Of a DNA stretch of 8,864 bases, positions 6,301-8,864 are shown piece by piece. A program made the translations under genes and the position numbers. Location of the stretch: NCBI GenBank assembly GCA_035720945.1, contig DASTNK010000167.1:1-8864 (forward strand), in the 5' to 3' direction. A model generated the notes under the pieces. It searched no databases. It was given only the letters and a program-made list of their open reading frames with translations, and was not told the DNA's origin. Positions within the stretch are counted from its first letter, which is position 1; each line of letters opens with the position of its first letter. Source of the stretch: SCQX01 sp035720945 (GTDB taxonomy: Bacteria > Pseudomonadota > Gammaproteobacteria > Burkholderiales > Burkholderiaceae_B).

Positions 6301-8864
6301 TCGTCCTTCTGCGCCTGCAAAGCGCCGAGAACATCGGGCTCGCGCGCCAGTTGATCCAGGCCCACGCCTACTGGCGCACCAAGGGCCTGGCGGTGGACCT
6401 GGTCATCTGGAACGAGGACCACGCCAGCTATCGCCAGCAACTACAAGACGACATCCTGGGCCTCATCGCCTCCGGCGTCGAGGCCCAGACCATCGACCGA
6501 CCGGGTGGAATCTATGTGCGCATGGCCGAACAGATCCCCGACGACGACCGCATACTATTGCAGTCCGTCGCACGCCTGATATTGTCGGACGATCGCGGCA
6601 CCCTGGCCGAACAGATCGCGCGCCGCACTCCGCCCGAATCACGCGTCCCGCCGCTGAATCCCAAAACGCCGATGCGCGGCGCGGCGACCATCGAGGCGCC
6701 CCGCGCCGACCTGCTTCTTCCCAATGGCCTGGGCGGATTCAGCCCGGACGGACGCGAGTACGTGATCACGACCGACGCCGGCCGCGCGCCGCCCGTGCCG
6801 TGGGTGAACGTGCTCGCCAATCCGATGCTGGGCAGTGTGGTGTCCCACAACGGCCCATCCTATACCTGGTATGAAAACGCACACGAGTTCCGGCTCACCC
6901 CGTGGCACAACGACCCGGTGTCGGACAGCGGTGGCGAGGCGTTCTATCTGCGCGACGACGGTTCGGGACATGTCTGGTCGCCCACACCACTGCCCGCCCC
7001 GGGCGCTGGCCCGTACGTCGCGCGCCACGGGCTGGGCTACAGCGTCTTCGAACACACCGAACAAGGCATCTGGTCCGAGCTGACCCTGTTCGTGGCGCTC
7101 GACACACCGGTCAAGTACGCCATCCTGACCATCCGCAACGACACCGAAGAAACCCGGTCGCTGTCGGCCACGGGCTACGTTCAATGGGTACTGGGCGACC
7201 AAGCGGAGAAGACCGCCCTGCACGTGGTCACAGAGGCCGATGCGGGCAGCGAAGCCATCCTGGCGCGCAACCGCTTCAACAACGAGTTCCACAACCGCAC
7301 CGCGTTCTTCGACACCGATGCGGCGACACGCACGGTCACGGGCGATCGCAGTGAATTCATCGGCCGCAACGGATCACTGGCCAGCCCCGACGCCTTGCGC
7401 CATGTCCGCCTGTCGGGCAGGCTGGGCGCGGCGCTGGACCCCTGCGCCGCCATCCAGGTGCCGATCGAACTGGTGCCGGGCCAGACACGCGAGGTCATAT
7501 TCGTACTGGGCGCGCTGGCCCCTGGCCAAGACACCCGGCACATCACGCACCTGCGCGACGGCGACAACGCGCGCACGCAACTCGATCGGGTTCGGCAATA
7601 CTGGCGGCAGACCACGGACACCGTCCAGGTGCGAACGCCCGACCCGGCGCTGGACGTGCTCGCCAACGGCTGGCTGGTGTACCAGACCATGGCCTGCCGG
7701 CTTTGGGCGCGCAGCGGCTTTTATCAATCGGGCGGCGCCTACGGCTTCCGGGATCAGTTGCAGGACGCCATGGCGCTGGTGCACATCGACCCGGGACAGG
7801 TGCGCGAACACCTGCTGCGTTGCGCCGCCCATCAGTTCGTCGAGGGCGACGTGCAGCATTGGTGGCACCCGCCAACCGATCGGGGCGTGCGCACACACTG
7901 CTCCGACGATTATCTGTGGCTGCCGCTGGCGGTGTCGCGCTATGTCACGGTGACCGATGACGCCGGCGTGCTGGACGAACGCATTCCATTCCTCGAGGGT
8001 CGGGCGGTGGAGCCTCATGAGGATTCCTACTACGACCTGCCGATGCGATCCGGCCAGTCCGCCAGTCTCTACGACCACTGCGCACGGGCCATCGAACACG
8101 GACTGAGATTCGGCGCGCACGGCCTGCCGCTCATGGGTTCGTGCGACTGGAACGATGGCATGGACAAGGTCGGCCATCAGGGCAAGGGGGAAAGCGTCTG
8201 GCTGGGCTTCTTCCTGTTCAAGGTGCTGAACGACTTCGCGCGCATCGCGCAGGCCCGCGGCGACGCGGCATTCGCCGGTAAATGCCGCGAGCAGGCGGCG
8301 AGCCTGGGCGCGCGCATTGAAAAAACCGGTTGGGACGGTGAGTGGTACCGACGTGCCTACTTCGACGACGGCACCCCGCTGGGCTCGCGCGACAATAACG
8401 AATGCCGCATCGATGCCATTTCACAAAGCTGGGCCGTGCTGTCCGGCGCGGGCGACACCACGCGCGCGGCCAGCGCCATGCGGGCCGTCGAAGAGCAACT
8501 CGTGCGGCGCGGCCAGCGCTTGATCCAATTGCTCGATCCACCGTTCAACGGTGACGGCCTGGACCCCGGCTACATCCAGGGCTATGTCCCGGGCGTGCGC
8601 GAGAACGGCGGGCAGTACACGCATGCCGCCATCTGGACCATCATGGCCTTCGCCGAAATGGGCCGGCACGACACCGCCTGGGAACTGCTGGACGCCATCA
8701 ATCCGGTCAATCACACCCGCACCCGCGACGAGGTCGAGCTCTATAAAGTGGAACCCTACGTGATGGCCGCCGACGTCTACGCCCAGGCACCGCACACCGG
8801 TCGGGGGGGCTGGACGTGGTACACCGGCTCCGCCGGCTGGATGTACCGGCTCATCGTGGAATCA
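399..8864 (+). CDS. ndvB: Cyclic beta-1,2-glucan synthase (NdvB/ChvB/Cgs family), 3' partial
   Basis: One frame runs without a stop from 249 to the right edge; from TTG 399 it encodes 2822 residues. Rhizobial and Brucella homologues are about 2830-2870 residues, so only a short C-terminal tail is missing. The inner-membrane enzyme builds beta-1,2-glucan from UDP-glucose on itself, controls chain length by phosphorolysis and cyclizes the product for periplasmic export. Domain order: helical N-terminus (1-420), membrane segments near 424-446 and 455-480, GT84 domain (about 480-820), membrane segments near 845-865, 868-890, 971-989 and 993-1015, glycoamylase-like/GH189-type domain (about 1030-1600), and GH94-related region (about 1630 to the end). 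Catalytic motifs D649-T-D651, D763, R794-x-x-R797-W798, DWNDG (2583-2587) and ENGGQYTHAA (2735-2744) are present. TTG 399 is preferred for its ribosome binding site; ATG 465 (2800 residues) is the alternative and GTG 438 is less likely. No exporter gene is visible nearby. Confidence 0.96.
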   Translation, partial: MPDFIRTLASGLAVLKVSRWFEMPAAHTRDIEEPPLRAELFSALQMERHGRVLANAHQLSGHSTSNRLLERLAGNESALIGACALLREATRSGRQITPADEWMLDNFYLIEEQIRIARQHLPKNYSKELPRLEKGQSADFPRVYDIALEVISHGDGRIDTEGLSRFVTAYQQVTTLTLGELWAIPIMLRLALIENLRRVAARLATSRGHRDQADKWVDRMVEAVDKDPASLILQVADMARSDPPMAGAFVAELARRLHGQGPSLMLALTWLAQHLSEAGLTIETLIQAENQQQAADQVSVSNSIGSLRLLTSVDWRDFVEAMSQVEQTLRCDPSDTYVRMDFATRDRYRHIVERLSRQADSPEADVARAAIDLAQRGLDEFGAGDARAHVGYYLVDAGLPSLEAAIDVRLSWLRRLRRFGDKVPLLCYLGPVTLLTALFCAGLLQLGAGDGMAGWALAGSGVLLAISGSQLAISIVNWLVTLRETPESLPRMDFTRGVPDEYATLVVVPTMLFTPRNIEDLCDALEVRYLANRDGNIRFCLLTDLADAATETTDTDQALVACACRGIERLNRKYASNPEADDTDGDIFLLLHRPRQWNATEGAWIGHERKRGKLGDLNAFLCGGHRNPFSMIAGDTTGLDRVRYVITLDTDTRLERDSARRFVATMAHPLNRPVIDTTTHCVIRGYGILQPRVATSLAGSGASRYGNLYSDESGIDPYTRTVSDVYQDVFGEGSFTGKGIYDVRAFEQALAGRLPENRILSHDLLEGCYARSGLISDVQLHEEYPTRYLDDMRRRHRWIRGDWQIVSWLFSRVPDTRTRLGRAFGRRNPLSALSRWKILDNLRRSLVSSALLALVLLGWSLLPAPWLWTGAALAVLFLPAILASLLDLARKPGQIRLAQHLPLALRATRQRLAQAFLTLAFLPYDAALSLDAIYRSLWRLTVSHRHLLQWVPSSQAGAGHGNRLVDSYRHMAVSPVVSVAMAIILGVTDPPRLWIAVPFLWLWLIAPALSWWLSLPLPREEPRLSDAQHAFLQGLARRTWAFFDAHLGPDDNWLPPDNVQEDPVNTVAHRTSPTNMGLALLATLAARDFGYIPAGQCLERLDKTLAAMESLERHRGHFFNWYDTQLLTPLHPRYISTVDSGNLAGHLMTLEPGLLAMADEPVIHPHLLRGIADTFDVLCDTSDAGLHAALIEFRHALPADRALPGGARQVLLLLRHLTGHIDAFIHDPTVTAGSSPHEWALLLRRQCRDASDDLIALAPWSLDEAGPSANAPPGLPRGIPTFRELANLDPALQEIDIHGDEARADLARRLAQASREAADRIALARNLAARAVELALMDYTFLYNKTTRLLAIGYNATDGRLDPSYYDLLASEARLCSFVAIAQNQLPQENWFALSRRLTLSAGEPTLLSWSGSMFEYLMPMLVMPSYPNTLLDQTCHAVVRRQIEYGHQRGVPWGLSESAFYTFDASLNYQYRAFGVPGLGLKRGLSDDLVIAPYASMLALMVEPGAACENLRKMATMGFDSPHGFYEAVDYTPARLPRGKSMAVVKSFMAHHQGMGFLSLASVLLDQPMQRRFMANPLFQSAILLLQERIPRATVSYVNIVETSDARLAASLQELPVRVLDRARTRRPEVQLLSNGRYHVMLTNSGGGSSVWRDLAVTRWREDPTRDHWGVFCYVRDLTDGEFWSTTYHPTRREPDRYEVIFSEDRAEFRRTDHGVEMHTEIVVSPEDDIELRRTRITNRSRVRRTLDVTSYAEIVLAPAAADNAHPAFGKLFVQTEILEERHAILGNRRPRSRDEKPPWMLHLMTTHGTADGPMSFETDRARFIGPGATPIAPRAMLSREALSGTHGAVLDPIAAARCLITLEPGQQAVVDVVLGVADSRSGALRLIDKYQDRYLADRVFELAWTHNHVVLRQLNATDADARLFSQMAGAIVYANTRLRADPRLLAQNGRQQSGLWGYGISGDLPIVLLRLQSAENIGLARQLIQAHAYWRTKGLAVDLVIWNEDHASYRQQLQDDILGLIASGVEAQTIDRPGGIYVRMAEQIPDDDRILLQSVARLILSDDRGTLAEQIARRTPPESRVPPLNPKTPMRGAATIEAPRADLLLPNGLGGFSPDGREYVITTDAGRAPPVPWVNVLANPMLGSVVSHNGPSYTWYENAHEFRLTPWHNDPVSDSGGEAFYLRDDGSGHVWSPTPLPAPGAGPYVARHGLGYSVFEHTEQGIWSELTLFVALDTPVKYAILTIRNDTEETRSLSATGYVQWVLGDQAEKTALHVVTEADAGSEAILARNRFNNEFHNRTAFFDTDAATRTVTGDRSEFIGRNGSLASPDALRHVRLSGRLGAALDPCAAIQVPIELVPGQTREVIFVLGALAPGQDTRHITHLRDGDNARTQLDRVRQYWRQTTDTVQVRTPDPALDVLANGWLVYQTMACRLWARSGFYQSGGAYGFRDQLQDAMALVHIDPGQVREHLLRCAAHQFVEGDVQHWWHPPTDRGVRTHCSDDYLWLPLAVSRYVTVTDDAGVLDERIPFLEGRAVEPHEDSYYDLPMRSGQSASLYDHCARAIEHGLRFGAHGLPLMGSCDWNDGMDKVGHQGKGESVWLGFFLFKVLNDFARIAQARGDAAFAGKCREQAASLGARIEKTGWDGEWYRRAYFDDGTPLGSRDNNECRIDAISQSWAVLSGAGDTTRAASAMRAVEEQLVRRGQRLIQLLDPPFNGDGLDPGYIQGYVPGVRENGGQYTHAAIWTIMAFAEMGRHDTAWELLDAINPVNHTRTRDEVELYKVEPYVMAADVYAQAPHTGRGGWTWYTGSAGWMYRLIVES
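1665..1838 (+). other. Membrane segments 1 and 2 of the glucan synthase
   Basis: Two hydrophobic stretches, about residues 424-446 (PLLCYLGPVTLLTALFCAGL) and 455-480 (WALAGSGVLLAISGSQLAIS), follow a basic run (RLRRFGDK) at the end of the N-terminal helical region. They come just before the GT84 domain, as in Brucella Cgs, where six membrane segments are arranged as two before and four after the glycosyltransferase. Boundaries are read by eye. Confidence 0.8.
1836..2858 (+). other. GT84 glycosyltransferase domain of the glucan synthase
   Basis: This cytosolic GT-A-like domain transfers glucose from UDP-glucose to the growing beta-1,2-linked chain. Visible landmarks are WIGHERKRGKL (604-614), YVITLDTDTRL with the metal/UDP-binding D649-x-D651, the run GEGSFTGKGIYDVRAF, SHDLLEG with candidate catalytic acid D763, and RRRHRWIRGDWQ holding the R-x-x-R-W motif (R794, R797, W798). 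All the processive-transferase signature residues are present, so the domain is predicted active. Boundaries (about residues 480-820) are approximate. Confidence 0.88.
2931..3449 (+). other. Membrane segments 3-6 of the glucan synthase
   Basis: Four hydrophobic stretches lie near residues 845-865 (SLVSSALLALVLLGWSLLP), 868-890 (TGAALAVLFLPAILASLLDL), 971-989 (MAVSPVVSVAMAIILGV) and 993-1015 (LWIAVPFLWLWLIAPALSWW). The loop between the second and third of these (about 891-970) is basic and fits a cytosolic location. These helices come directly after the GT84 domain and anchor it to the inner membrane. Boundaries are by eye. Confidence 0.78.
3486..5198 (+). other. Glycoamylase-like (GH189-type) cyclization domain of the glucan synthase
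   Basis: Residues of about 1030-1600 carry the conserved landmarks of the glycoamylase-like domain found in the middle of cyclic glucan synthases: RTWAFFDAHL, NWLPPDN (1052-1058), RTSPTNMGL (1070-1078), GHFFNWYDT (1116-1124), STVDSGNL (1136-1143), LSWSGSMFEYLMP with E1416, PWGLSESAF with E1458, GFYEAVDY with E1528, and MAHHQGM (1550-1556). As I recall, this domain has been shown in a bacterial homologue to close the linear glucan into a ring by transglycosylation and was placed in family GH189. E1416, E1458 and E1528 are all plausible catalytic carboxylates; I cannot assign their roles from sequence alone. Confidence 0.8.
5286..8864 (+). other. GH94-related phosphorylase region of the glucan synthase (tandem, cut at right edge)
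   Basis: This region contains two GH94-like units. The first has a beta-rich part from about residue 1639 (YHVMLTNSGGGSSVWRDLAV) and a helical part with SGLWGYGISGDLP (1955-1967). The second has a beta-sandwich from about 2105 (NGLGGF at 2109-2114) and an (alpha/alpha)6-barrel from about 2420, with YGFRDQLQD (2448-2456), HWWHPP (2487-2492), THCSDDYLWLP (2499-2509), DWNDG (2583-2587), ENGGQYTHAA (2735-2744) and GGWTWYTGSAGW (2803-2814). In GH94 the general acid is an Asp of the DWND motif (D2586 is my preferred candidate), and the NGG-x-Y-x-H and G-x-W-Y-T-G-S stretches lie around the phosphate site. The family's C-terminal part controls glucan length by phosphorolysis. The barrel is cut by the window edge. 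Confidence 0.85.

Overview
The window comes from a GC-rich bacterium (about two-thirds G+C by eye, with strong G/C preference at third codon positions). The gene content suggests a proteobacterium. A betaproteobacterium of the Burkholderiales is my guess from codon style and gene pairing, but nothing in the sequence fixes the genus.

Layout: (1) positions 1-248 hold the 3' end of a small carboxymuconolactone decarboxylase/AhpD-like gene, cut by the left edge. (2) Positions 249-398 are a 150-base gap. It holds a weak terminator-like hairpin, a perfect 5-3-5 inverted repeat that could be an operator, and a Shine-Dalgarno sequence. (3) From 399 to the right edge a single reading frame runs without a stop for 2822 codons. 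This is a near-complete cyclic beta-1,2-glucan synthase (NdvB/ChvB/Cgs family), lacking only its last few dozen codons. All other open frames in this stretch, on both strands, are shadows of this gene.

The synthase carries the family's full set of modules: a helical N-terminal region, two membrane segments, a GT84 glycosyltransferase with D-x-D, D and R-x-x-R-W motifs, four more membrane segments, a glycoamylase-like (GH189-type) cyclization domain, and a long GH94-related C-terminal part. The family enzyme polymerises glucose from UDP-glucose into a protein-bound beta-1,2-glucan, trims it by phosphorolysis and closes it into a ring that is exported to the periplasm. No exporter gene (NdvA/ChvA type) lies in the window. 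The truncated upstream gene ends before a possible terminator, so the two genes need not be cotranscribed.

I found no RNA genes, mobile elements, CRISPR arrays or frameshifts. The window looks like an ordinary chromosomal region dominated by one very large, apparently intact enzyme. I see no sign of an undescribed system; the more open questions are the start codon, the intergenic inverted repeat, a G7 tract near the 3' end and the duplicated GH94-like architecture.
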